A stretch of DNA of 64,000 nt, from contig NZ_VSTH01000051.1 of assembly GCF_008123965.1 (NCBI RefSeq), forward strand, positions 80,688 through 144,687, read 5' to 3'. A program made the translations under genes and the position numbers. This document shows positions 49,193-57,292 of this stretch, piece after piece (the stretch's first letter is position 1; each line of letters begins with the position of its first letter). The notes below the pieces were generated by a model. That model was not told where the DNA came from. It saw only the letters and a program-made list of their open reading frames with translations, and did no database searches. This stretch comes from Bradyrhizobium hipponense (lineage in GTDB: Bacteria; Pseudomonadota; Alphaproteobacteria; Rhizobiales; Xanthobacteraceae).

Positions 49193-50023
49193 ATGGCCTT
49201 TCGCCTCTCCGCTGCATTTGCGCTTCTCTGCGGCCTCGCCGCTGGCGTTGCGGCGTCATCCGCGGAGGACCGCCAGATCGTGCTGGCCACGACGACGGCA
49301 ACGCAGGAATCAGGCCTGCTCGACTATCTGCTGCCGATCTTCCGCGACAAGACCGGCATCGAGGTGACGGTGATTGCACGGCGCGCCGACGAGGTGCTCG
49401 ACGGAGCGCGAAGGGGTGAGGTCGATGTCGTGCTGATGCATGCGCGTCCGCAGGAGGAGAAATTCGTCGCCGACGGCTTCGGCGCCAAACGCTTCGACGT
49501 GATGTACAATGACTATGTGCTGATCGGGCCCAGAAGCGATCCCGCCGGCGTGAAGGGCAAGGACATCGCGACCGCGCTGAAGGCGATCGAGGCCAAGGGC
49601 GCCCCGTTCGTGACGCGCGGCGATCGCTCCGGCGCCCATGCGGCGGAGCTTGCGCTCTGGATCGTCGCCGGCATCGACATCGCCAGCGCCAAGGGCGCCT
49701 GGTATCGCGAGGCCGGGAAGGGCATGGCCGCGGCCCTCGACGCCGCGCGCGCGGCGAAAGCGTATGTGCTGTCCGATCGCGGCAGCTGGATCTCCTTCAA
49801 GGAGCGCGGCGATCTCGACATCGTCGTCGAAGGCGACAAGCGGCTGCTCAACCAATACGGCGTGATGCTGGTGAATCCGGAGAAGTTTCCGAACGTGAAG
49901 GAGGAACTCGCGCAGGCCTTTATCGACTGGCTGATCTCGCCGGAGGGGCAGGCGGTGATCGCCGCCTACAAGGTCGATGGGCAGCAGCTGTTCTTTCCCA
50001 ATGCGGACAAATCGGGCGGCTGA
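49193..50023 (+). CDS. tupA: Tungstate ABC transporter substrate-binding protein TupA-like (276 aa)
   Basis: A signal peptide (about 25 residues) precedes IVLATTTATQESGLLDYLLPIFRDKTGIEV, the TupA hallmark TTTxxxxSGLL, and later RRADEVLDGARRGEVDVVLMHA, FVTRGDRSGAHAAELALW and GKGMAAALDAA. The family binds tungstate (and less well molybdate) in the periplasm. The permease and ATPase (tupBC) are not in the window. Its place next to Moco genes and a formate dehydrogenase suggests it brings the metal for that enzyme. ATG 49193 follows AAAGGGAGCC. Confidence 0.88.
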   Translation: MAFRLSAAFALLCGLAAGVAASSAEDRQIVLATTTATQESGLLDYLLPIFRDKTGIEVTVIARRADEVLDGARRGEVDVVLMHARPQEEKFVADGFGAKRFDVMYNDYVLIGPRSDPAGVKGKDIATALKAIEAKGAPFVTRGDRSGAHAAELALWIVAGIDIASAKGAWYREAGKGMAAALDAARAAKAYVLSDRGSWISFKERGDLDIVVEGDKRLLNQYGVMLVNPEKFPNVKEELAQAFIDWLISPEGQAVIAAYKVDGQQLFFPNADKSGG

Positions 50024-50077
50024 TGTCCGCATCGGGAGCGGTTGCCAAACTGCACGATGCGTGGTCCATCATGGCGC

Positions 50078-51184
50078 ATGACCCAGCGCCTGCCGCCGTC
50101 GCTCACATCGCTCGATATCGCGCTCGCGGCGTTGCTGCGCGGTGTTGATCCGGTCGCGCCGGTCGAGCTGCCGCTCGCAGAGGCAGCGGGTTGCATCGCA
50201 GCGGGCACGCCGCTGCTCGCGGCCTATCCGTCACGTGACATCGCGGCCGCAGATGGCTGGGCGTTGCGCGCCAACGATCTCGTCGGTGCGTCTTCGTACT
50301 CGCCGCTGCCTCTGGCGAACCTTCCGGTCTGGGTCGATGCCGGTGACGCGATGCCGGAGCAATGCGATTGCGTGCTCGATGCCGATGCGGTCGACATCTC
50401 GGGGCCGCTTGCGCAGGTGTTGGCGGAGGGGCTGCCGGGACAGGGCGTGAGGCGTGCCGGCAGCGACATCGCCGAACGCACGCCGGTCGTTGCAGAGGGA
50501 TGTGCGATTGGTGCGGCCGCTCTGCTGCTCGCGCGGATCGCCCGGGTGGATAGCTTGAGCGTTCGCCGGCCGCGGCTGCGCATCGTCAATCTGCCGGGTG
50601 CAACGGCGACAACGCATATGATCGCCGGCATCGCGCGTGCGGCGGGACTGGATGTGAGAACGCATGACGCCGGCGCGCGAGACGCGGGATCGATTGCCGA
50701 TGAGCTCGATGGTTCAGCCTGCGATCTCGTGCTGACGATCGGCGGCAGCGGCGTCGGGCGCCAGGATGCTGCCGTGACGGCGCTGGCTCGACGTGGCGAG
50801 GTGATTGCCCATGGCCTTGCGCTCCAGCCCGGGCGCACCGCCGCTGTTGGGCGGCTTGGAAAAGTTCCCGCCATCGTCTTGCCCGGCTCGCCGGATCATG
50901 CGCTCGCTGCATGGCTCGCGCTTGCCCTTCCGCTGATCGATCGATTGTCGGCACGGCGGCCGCGCCTGTCGCTAACCTTGCCGCTCGCGCGCAAGATTGC
51001 CTCGGGCGTCGGCATCGCCGAAATCGCGTTGTTGGCGCAAGAGCAGGGCGCCTGGCTGCCGCTTGCGGTCGGCGAATGGCCGCTACAGGCAATTGCCCGT
51101 ACGGATGCATGGCTGCTCATTCCCGGCAGCAGCGAGGGATTTGGTGCGGGCACGCCGGTCGATGCCTATCTGATGCGGGAATGA
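50078..51184 (+). CDS. MoeA-type molybdopterin-binding protein, divergent (368 aa)
   Basis: The MoeA order is visible but diverged: SLDIALAALLRGVDPV at the start, a GWALRANDLVG segment in place of the usual DGYAVR, RRAGSDIAERTPVV, LTIGGSGVGRQDAAVTALARRGEVIAHGLALQPGRTAAVG and VPAIVLPGSPDHALAAWLAL. The catalytic-site sequence GGSGVGxxD and the final LPGxPxxAL are altered from MoeA consensus, so it may not be an active molybdenum insertase. Followed after 13 bases by the MoeA-PBP fusion. ATG 50078 is the first convincing start. Confidence 0.75.
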   Translation: MTQRLPPSLTSLDIALAALLRGVDPVAPVELPLAEAAGCIAAGTPLLAAYPSRDIAAADGWALRANDLVGASSYSPLPLANLPVWVDAGDAMPEQCDCVLDADAVDISGPLAQVLAEGLPGQGVRRAGSDIAERTPVVAEGCAIGAAALLLARIARVDSLSVRRPRLRIVNLPGATATTHMIAGIARAAGLDVRTHDAGARDAGSIADELDGSACDLVLTIGGSGVGRQDAAVTALARRGEVIAHGLALQPGRTAAVGRLGKVPAIVLPGSPDHALAAWLALALPLIDRLSARRPRLSLTLPLARKIASGVGIAEIALLAQEQGAWLPLAVGEWPLQAIARTDAWLLIPGSSEGFGAGTPVDAYLMRE

Positions 51185-51197
51185 ATTGGGTTCCGAC

Positions 51198-53135
51198 ATG
51201 TCCATGACTCCGCAGCTGCAACTCGAGCAGGAGCAATTCCTCAAGATCCTGACGCGTGAGGATGCGTTGGCGCGCTTCGAGGCTGCGCTGTTCCCGCGGG
51301 CGCTGCCGCGCGAAACGCGCAAGCTTGCCGATGCGCTCGGCGCCGCGCTCGCCGAAGATATCACGGCGCCGGTGGACGTTCCGCCCTTCGACCGTTCCAA
51401 TGTCGATGGGTTTGCCGTGCGCTCGGCGGACCTCGCCGCGGCCGGCGAAGGCGCGCCTGTTCGCCTCGCGCTGAACGGCGAGACCGTCCACTGCGGCATC
51501 GCGCCGGCGCTGCAAGTGGCGGCGGGAACCGCGACGCCGATCGCCACCGGCGGTCCGCTGCCGCGCGGCGCCGACGCCGTCGTGATGGTGGAGCACACCC
51601 AGCCGGCCGGATCGGAAGCGATCGACGTCCGTCGCGCGGCCTCGCCGGGGCAATTCGTATCCTACGCAGGGTCCGACATCGCGCGCGGCGAGGCACTGCT
51701 GCGCGCCGGCACGATCATCGGCTCGCGCGAGATCGGCATGCTGGCGGCCTGCGGTCTCGCCGAGGTGACGGTCGCACGCAAGCCCCGGGTCGCCGTGATC
51801 TCTACCGGCGACGAACTGATTCAGCCCGGTCAGCCGCTTCCGCCTGCCGCGATCTACGACACCAATGGCGCAATCGTCGCCGCTGCGATCGACGAGAACG
51901 GAGGCGAGGCGATCTTCCTGGGCGCCATTCCCGACGATGAAGCGAAGCTCGAATCCGCAATGCGCGAAGCGCTGACCGACGCCGACATGCTGGTGCTCTC
52001 GGGCGGCACATCGAAGGGCGCAGGTGATCTGTCCCACCTCATCATCGGCCGGCTCGGCAAGCCCGGCATCATCGCCCATGGCGTTGCGCTCAAGCCCGGC
52101 AAGCCGCTGTGCCTCGCGGTGTGCGACAGCAAGCCGGTGGTGATCCTGCCGGGCTTCCCGACCTCGGCGATGTTCACCTTCCACGACATGATCGTGCCGG
52201 TGCTGCGCAAGATGGCCGGACTGCCGTCGCGCTCTGACGCCAAGGTGAGCGCGACCGTGCCGGTGCGCATTGCCTCCGAACTTGGCCGCACCGAGTTCGT
52301 CATGGTTTCGCTGGTCGACGGCAAGGACGGCCTGATCGCCTATCCCTCCGGCAAGGGCTCCGGTGCAATCACCTCGTTCGCGCAGGCCGACGGCTTTCTG
52401 CGGATCGATGCGCTTGCCGACCAGATGCCGGCCGGGACCGCGACCGAGGTCACGCTGTTCACGCCGCATGTGCGCGTGCCCGATCTTGTCATCGTCGGCA
52501 GCCACTGCACCGGGCTCGATCTCGTCACCGCGCCGCTTGCGCATGACGGTCTGACCGTGCGCTCGATCGCGGTGGGCAGCCTTGGCGGGCTTGCGGCGGC
52601 ACGGCGCGGCGAATGCGATCTGGCGCCGATCCATCTGTTCGACGACAAGAGCGAAACCTACAACACGCCTTTTCTCGTCGAAGGACTCGAACTCGTCCCC
52701 GGCTGGCGGCGGATGCAGGGCATTGTGTTTCGCAAAGGTGACAAGCGTTTCGAAGGGCTCTCCGCGAAGCAGGCTGTCGCAAAAGCGCTCATTGACCCCA
52801 CCTGCATCATGGTCAACCGCAATCAGGGCGCCGGCACGCGTATTCTGATCGACCGCCTGCTCGGCGGCGCGCGCCCGGAAGGTTACTGGAACCAGCCGCG
52901 CTCGCACAATGCCGTGGCCGCAGCCGTCGCGCAGCACCGCGCGGACTGGGGCATGAGCATTGCGCCGGTCGCCGATGCTTCAGGCCTCGGCTTCATTCCG
53001 CTTGCCGAAGAGCATTACGATTTTGCACTGGTCAGCGCGCGCAAGCAGCGTCCGGCGGTGCAGGCCTTCCTCGACGCACTCGGCTCAGGAGAGTCTCGCG
53101 CGGCGCTGGAGCGAGCCGGATTCCGGCCGGCCTAG
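51198..53135 (+). CDS. MoeA fused to a C-terminal PBP-like domain (645 aa)
   Basis: Residues 1-405 are MoeA: FDRSNVDGFAVRSADL, IATGGPLPRGADAVVMVEHT, SYAGSDIARGEALLRAGT, VISTGDELIQPGQPL and LSGGTSKGAGDLSHLIIGRLG, with GFPTSAMFTFHDMI. Residues 430-645 are a PBP-like domain (GSHCTGLDLVTAPLAHDG, RNQGAGTRILIDRLLGG, DWGMSIAPVADASGLGFIPLAEEHYDF) as in the HTH regulator. MoeA inserts molybdate or tungstate into adenylated molybdopterin. The fused domain may bind a cofactor precursor or metal. This fusion is known in archaea and bacteria. The ATG follows a weak ribosome site. Confidence 0.85.
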   Translation: MSMTPQLQLEQEQFLKILTREDALARFEAALFPRALPRETRKLADALGAALAEDITAPVDVPPFDRSNVDGFAVRSADLAAAGEGAPVRLALNGETVHCGIAPALQVAAGTATPIATGGPLPRGADAVVMVEHTQPAGSEAIDVRRAASPGQFVSYAGSDIARGEALLRAGTIIGSREIGMLAACGLAEVTVARKPRVAVISTGDELIQPGQPLPPAAIYDTNGAIVAAAIDENGGEAIFLGAIPDDEAKLESAMREALTDADMLVLSGGTSKGAGDLSHLIIGRLGKPGIIAHGVALKPGKPLCLAVCDSKPVVILPGFPTSAMFTFHDMIVPVLRKMAGLPSRSDAKVSATVPVRIASELGRTEFVMVSLVDGKDGLIAYPSGKGSGAITSFAQADGFLRIDALADQMPAGTATEVTLFTPHVRVPDLVIVGSHCTGLDLVTAPLAHDGLTVRSIAVGSLGGLAAARRGECDLAPIHLFDDKSETYNTPFLVEGLELVPGWRRMQGIVFRKGDKRFEGLSAKQAVAKALIDPTCIMVNRNQGAGTRILIDRLLGGARPEGYWNQPRSHNAVAAAVAQHRADWGMSIAPVADASGLGFIPLAEEHYDFALVSARKQRPAVQAFLDALGSGESRAALERAGFRPA

Positions 53136-53152
53136 ACCAACGAGGCGGCGGT

Positions 53153-53779
53153 TCAACCCGGGCGCGCCTCATCCAGTGCCGCCAGCCGCTCGGCTTCGGC
53201 AATATCCTCGACCGTATTGGCATTGAAGAACGGGTCGAGCGGCTCGGTCGGCCACGTCACCGTCGCGAGCGGATAGCGCGCTGTCCAGCGGTCGATCTTG
53301 CGGAGATCCTCGACCACCAGCGCTTGCCGTAATTGGTCGCGCAAGTCGACGCGCCACAGGCCGATCACCGGATGCGACTGGCCGTCTGATGCGGCCACCG
53401 CAAGCTGCGCGCTTTCTCGCTCCCGCGCCTCATGCAGCCGCGCGACGAGATCGCGCGGCAGGAACGGGCAGTCGCCGGCGGCGCTGAGCACCCACTCCAC
53501 CTTCGGCCGGTTCGCCGCGGTCCAGTCCAGCGCGGCGAGGATGCCGGCGAGCGGGCCCGGAAAATCGGGGACATTGTCGGGAACGACCGTCAATCCGAAC
53601 GCGGCAAAGCGCGCCGGATCGCCATTCGCGTTGAGGATCAGCCCATCGCATTGCGGCGTCAGGCGCGCGATCACGCGGTCCAGGATGGTGCGGCCACCGA
53701 TGGTGCGCATCGGCTTGTCGCCGCCCCCCATGCGCCGCGCTAGACCGCCCGCGAGCAGCACGCCTTGCGTGGCTGGCAT
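53153..53779 (-). CDS. mobA: Molybdenum cofactor guanylyltransferase MobA (208 aa)
   Basis: The N-terminal GTP-binding motif is [17 protein letters not shown], followed by [19 protein letters not shown] and [16 protein letters not shown], where D is the metal ligand in this family. The enzyme attaches GMP to Mo-molybdopterin to give the MGD form, needed by formate dehydrogenase. ATG 53779 is the start nearest the conserved motif and lies one base before the fdhD stop codon, so fdhD and mobA are co-transcribed. Confidence 0.9.
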   Translation of the reverse strand: MPATQGVLLAGGLARRMGGGDKPMRTIGGRTILDRVIARLTPQCDGLILNANGDPARFAAFGLTVVPDNVPDFPGPLAGILAALDWTAANRPKVEWVLSAAGDCPFLPRDLVARLHEARERESAQLAVAASDGQSHPVIGLWRVDLRDQLRQALVVEDLRKIDRWTARYPLATVTWPTEPLDPFFNANTVEDIAEAERLAALDEARPG

Positions 53780-53780
53780 C

Positions 53781-54671
53781 TCAGTCGTCACCACCTTCGC
53801 CCTTGCGCTTGTGCTTCGCCGACTCTTCCTCGACATAGGCAAGGTTCTGATCGTAGACGATGCGCTCTTCTCCCGACAGCACGATGAACCGCTTGCCGCG
53901 CGTACGTCCGACCAGCGTCAGCCCGACCTGCCTTGCGAGATCGACGCCCCAGGCGGTGAAGCCGGAGCGCGACACCAGGATCGGAATTCCCATCCGCACC
54001 GTCTTGATCACCATCTCCGAAGTCAGCCGTCCCGTGGTGTAGAGGATCTTATCGGATGGATCGACGCCGTGGCGGTACATCCAGCCCGCGATCTTGTCGA
54101 CGGCGTTGTGACGGCCGACATCCTCGGTGTAGCACAGCGGCGTTCCTTCCTTGCACAGCACGCAGCCGTGGATTGCGCCGGCTTCGAGATAGAGCGAAGG
54201 CATGGTGTTGATGGTCTGCGTCATCTGGTACAGCCAGGAGGTGCGCAGCTCGGCCTTCGGCAGGGCGACGCTCTCGACGGCTTCGAGCAGGTCACCGAAG
54301 GCGGTGCCCTGCGCGCAGCCCGAGGTCTGCGTGCGCTTCTTCAGCTTGGCTTCGAAATTGGTGTGATGTTCGGTGCGCACCACAACGACCTGGAGGTCGT
54401 CGTCGTATTCGACCTCGCTGACCGCGTCATTGTATTTCAGCATGTTCTGGTTGAGCAGGTAGCCCAGCGCCAGATACTCCGGATAGTCGCCGATCGTCAT
54501 CATGGTGACGATCTCCTGTGCATTTAGGTAGAGGGTCAGCGGTCGCTCCATCGGCACCTTGATCTCGACCTTGGCGCCGGCCTGGTCGGTCCCGGTCACG
54601 CTCCGGGTGAGGCGCGGGTCGCCCGTATCAGGAACGATCAGGGGGACGGGGGCTTTGTCCATCTTCATCAT
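53781..54671 (-). CDS. fdhD: Formate dehydrogenase accessory sulfurtransferase FdhD (296 aa)
   Basis: Key stretches are [23 protein letters not shown] (C119), [18 protein letters not shown] (C170, C173), [14 protein letters not shown] and [26 protein letters not shown]. FdhD carries sulfur from a desulfurase to bis-MGD and is required for formate dehydrogenase activity. The common CGxCG loop is altered: the first Cys is kept in SGCAQG, and the extra GCVLC pair is the alternative seen in this subfamily. It lies directly before mobA on the minus strand and opposite mobB. Confidence 0.92.
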   Translation of the reverse strand: MMKMDKAPVPLIVPDTGDPRLTRSVTGTDQAGAKVEIKVPMERPLTLYLNAQEIVTMMTIGDYPEYLALGYLLNQNMLKYNDAVSEVEYDDDLQVVVVRTEHHTNFEAKLKKRTQTSGCAQGTAFGDLLEAVESVALPKAELRTSWLYQMTQTINTMPSLYLEAGAIHGCVLCKEGTPLCYTEDVGRHNAVDKIAGWMYRHGVDPSDKILYTTGRLTSEMVIKTVRMGIPILVSRSGFTAWGVDLARQVGLTLVGRTRGKRFIVLSGEERIVYDQNLAYVEEESAKHKRKGEGGDD

Positions 54672-54743
54672 GGGTGCGAGGTTAGCATGACATTCGGCTC
54701 AAGCCGATATAAGCATGGCGGGGAGAACGGAAATTCCTCCCGT

Positions 54744-54824
54744 CGTCATTGCGAGCGAAGCGAAGCAATCCAGAAATGCATCCGCGGAGACACCCTGGAT
54801 TGCTTCGCTTCGCTCGCAATGACG
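54744..54824. repeat. Large dispersed inverted repeat
   Basis: A 30-base arm (54744-54773) beginning CGTCATTGCGAGCGAAGCGA is the reverse complement of the arm at 54795-54824. This intergenic element occurs widely in alphaproteobacteria. It lies between divergent fdhD and mobB and separates their promoters. Confidence 0.85.
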
Positions 54825-54877
54825 AAGGAAACAGCGGTTCCATCAAAGAGCAAGTCGCTCGCGGAGACGGACCTGGA

Positions 54878-55405
54878 ATGAAAGTCATCGGCCTTGCAGG
54901 CTGGAGCGGTGCGGGCAAGACCACGCTGTTGACGCGGCTGATCCCGCATTTCAACGCGCAAGGCCTGCGCGTCTCCGTCATCAAGCATGCGCATCACCAG
55001 TTCGACGTCGACGTGCCCGGCAAGGATTCCTGGCGCCATCGCGAGGCGGGCGCGGCCGAGGTGCTGGTGTCCTCGGCGAACCGCTGGGCCTTGATGCACG
55101 AATTGCGCGGGGCTGCGGAGCCGCGCCTGCCCGAGTTGTTGGACAAGCTGTCAGCGGTCGATCTCGTCGTGGTTGAAGGCTTCAAGCGCGAGCCACATCG
55201 CAAGATCGAGGTACATCGCGCAGGGAATGACAAGCCGCTGCTGTTCCCCAACGATCCCGGAATTGCCGGAATCGCGACCGACATCGCGGTTGAAACCCGG
55301 CTGCCGACCGTCCATCTCGATGATATCCCGGCTGCTGCGGCATTGCTGCTGCGCGCGGCGATGCCGGTCGAGGAAGTGGCCGCTAGAAGCGCTGCGATGC
55401 GCTGA
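54878..55405 (+). CDS. mobB: Molybdopterin-guanine dinucleotide biosynthesis adaptor MobB (175 aa)
   Basis: Walker A is GWSGAGKTTLLTRLI at residue 8. KHAHHQFDVDVPGKDSWRHREAGA and VVEGFKREPHRKIEV are MobB hallmarks. It binds GTP and helps MobA make MGD. ATG 54878 follows ACCTGGA; a longer frame runs through the repeat and is rejected. It is followed closely by moeA (9 bases). Confidence 0.92.
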   Translation: MKVIGLAGWSGAGKTTLLTRLIPHFNAQGLRVSVIKHAHHQFDVDVPGKDSWRHREAGAAEVLVSSANRWALMHELRGAAEPRLPELLDKLSAVDLVVVEGFKREPHRKIEVHRAGNDKPLLFPNDPGIAGIATDIAVETRLPTVHLDDIPAAAALLLRAAMPVEEVAARSAAMR

Positions 55406-55414
55406 CGAGGCAAC

Positions 55415-56671
55415 ATGGCGCAACTGTCCGACGATTGCTTTGCCTTCGGTGGACCGATGATGTCGGTCGACGAGGCCGTTGGCCTGATCACGACGCGCGT
55501 CAATGCCATTGCCGATCTTGAGACGGTAATGCTCGCCGATGCCGACGGGCGCGTGCTGGCGCGTGATATCGCAGCGCCCGTGCCGCTGCCGCCTTTCACC
55601 AACTCCGCCGTCGACGGATATGCCGTGCGCAATACGGACCTTCCGCAAGCAGAGGAACGGGCGCTTCCGCTCGACGGTCGTATCCAGGCTGGCGGCCCCG
55701 CAAACGTCGCGGTCAAGCCCGGCCACACCGCGCGCATTTTCACCGGCGCCCCGATGCCGCCGGGCGCCGGGACCGTCTTCATGCAGGAGGATGTCCGCAT
55801 TGACGAGGCCGGCAAGATCGTGCTGCCGCCCGGGCTGAAGCCTGGTGCGAACGTCCGCCCCGCGGGCGAGGACATTTCCGAAGGGCATATTGCGCTGCGT
55901 GCCGGCCAACGGCTGCGGCCGCAACATGTCGCGCTTGCCGCCGCGTTCGGCCTGACCCGGCTTGACGCCGTCAGGCGCATCCGGGTCGCGGTGTTCTCGA
56001 CCGGCGACGAGTTGGCCTCGCCCGGCGCGCCGCGCAGCGCCTCGCAGCTGTTCGACTCCAACCGCTTCATGCTGATGGCGATGCTGCGCCGGCTCGGCTG
56101 CGAGGTCAGCGACCTCGGCATTTTGCGCGACGACCGCAGCTTGCTTGCGGACGGCCTGAAGCGGGTCGCAGGCACGCATGATCTGATCCTCACCACCGGC
56201 GGCGTCTCGACCGGCGAGGAGGATCACGTCAAGTCGGCGGTCGAGAGCGTCGGCTCGCTGGTGCTGTGGCGGATGGCGATCAAGCCCGGCCGGCCCGTGG
56301 CGATGGGCATCATCGGCGGCACGCCGCTGATCGGATTGCCCGGCAATCCCGTCGCGAGCTTTGTCACGTTTGTCCATGTGGTGCGGCCGACCGTGCTGGC
56401 GCTGGCCGGCAGCCTGCCCGAGCCGCTCACGCCGATGCCGCTACGCGCGGCTTTCAGCTACAAGAAGAAGGCGGGCCGGCGCGAATATGTTCGCGCCACC
56501 TTGCGGCGCGGCGACGACGGCGCGTTGGAGGCGGTCAAGTTTCCGCGCGAAGGTGCCGGGCTGTTGTCCTCGCTGGTCGAGACCGACGGGCTCGTTGAGC
56601 TTGGTGAGAACATCACCGGTGTCGAGCCGGGGCAGAGTGTAGGTTTCTTGCCCTATGCCGGTCTGATCTGA
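55415..56671 (+). CDS. moeA: Molybdopterin molybdenumtransferase MoeA (418 aa)
   Basis: Canonical MoeA stretches: PPFTNSAVDGYAVRNTDL, RIFTGAPMPPGAGTVFMQEDV, RPAGEDISEGHIALRAGQRL, VFSTGDELASPG, LTTGGVSTGEEDHVKSAVESVG and GLPGNPVASFVTFVHVVRP. It inserts molybdate into MPT-AMP. This is the typical single-domain housekeeping MoeA, in contrast to the two divergent MoeA-type genes 4-5 kb upstream. GAGG lies just before the ATG at 55415. Confidence 0.93.
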   Translation: MAQLSDDCFAFGGPMMSVDEAVGLITTRVNAIADLETVMLADADGRVLARDIAAPVPLPPFTNSAVDGYAVRNTDLPQAEERALPLDGRIQAGGPANVAVKPGHTARIFTGAPMPPGAGTVFMQEDVRIDEAGKIVLPPGLKPGANVRPAGEDISEGHIALRAGQRLRPQHVALAAAFGLTRLDAVRRIRVAVFSTGDELASPGAPRSASQLFDSNRFMLMAMLRRLGCEVSDLGILRDDRSLLADGLKRVAGTHDLILTTGGVSTGEEDHVKSAVESVGSLVLWRMAIKPGRPVAMGIIGGTPLIGLPGNPVASFVTFVHVVRPTVLALAGSLPEPLTPMPLRAAFSYKKKAGRREYVRATLRRGDDGALEAVKFPREGAGLLSSLVETDGLVELGENITGVEPGQSVGFLPYAGLI

Positions 56672-56715
56672 GCGATCGCGTTGACGCGATCGACTCACCT
56701 CGCCATGTTGCCCCC

Positions 56716-56943
56716 ATGACCAGAACCACGCTTGATCTGACGGGGCTGAAGTGCCCGCTGCCCGCCTTGAAGACGCGTAAAGCGTTAAAGCCGTTGCAGC
56801 CGGGCGATCAGCTCGAAGTGCACTGTACCGATCCCTTGTCGGTGATTGACATTCCAAACTTGATCCGCGAGACCGGCGACAAGGTGGAGGTCACCGAGCG
56901 CAACGCCGCGCGCATCGTGTTTCTGATAGAGAAGTCCGATTGA
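56716..56943 (+). CDS. TusA/SirA-type sulfur carrier (75 aa)
   Basis: LTGLKCPLPALKTRKAL has the CPxP motif of the family, and the length is typical. TusA relays sulfur; beside fdhD and the Moco genes it may supply sulfur for bis-MGD, as in the TusA-FdhD route. It starts 44 bases after moeA, and a hydrophobic LIRETGDKVEV segment follows. Confidence 0.85.
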   Translation: MTRTTLDLTGLKCPLPALKTRKALKPLQPGDQLEVHCTDPLSVIDIPNLIRETGDKVEVTERNAARIVFLIEKSD

Positions 56944-57292
56944 TCGATAGGGAAAACCAATGGCGCGTCGCCTGCTTAGCGAGCGGTCACGCGGTTGATA
57001 CCTACCTTTTGTCTATCGACATCGATCATCAGTTCTGCCCCAATTGACTACCGCCGCCGAGACGCGGAGGTTCAGTCGTGCCTGCGATCCGCTGAGCAAA
57101 CGGGCCGTCGAATGAGGCCTGAACGTCGGGCATAGACTCTGGCTTAAGGGGTTAACGTCTCAAACGCGCGTGATGATCCTGGCGCGCGTTTAACATTGTG
57201 CGGGGCAGCTGGGACATAGGCTGCGCCAAAGGGCTGAGGATCAGGATCCTAGTGGCAGGCCGCTCAGAAGGGCGGCTGTAGAGGGGGAATGC
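56944..57292. other. 349-base leader region of the OFA transporter gene
   Basis: No gene is supported. It contains the inverted repeat at 57162-57191, short GC-rich stretches, and AGAGGGGG before ATG 57293. It likely carries the promoter of the formate/oxalate locus. I cannot identify a -24/-12 or -35/-10 element with confidence. Confidence 0.5.
57162..57191. promoter_or_regulatory. Perfect 9-base inverted repeat in the OFA leader
   Basis: AAACGCGCG (57162-57170) and CGCGCGTTT (57183-57191) are exact complements around 12 bases. It could be an operator or an RNA hairpin with a TTT tail, about 100 bases before the start. Confidence 0.5.
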
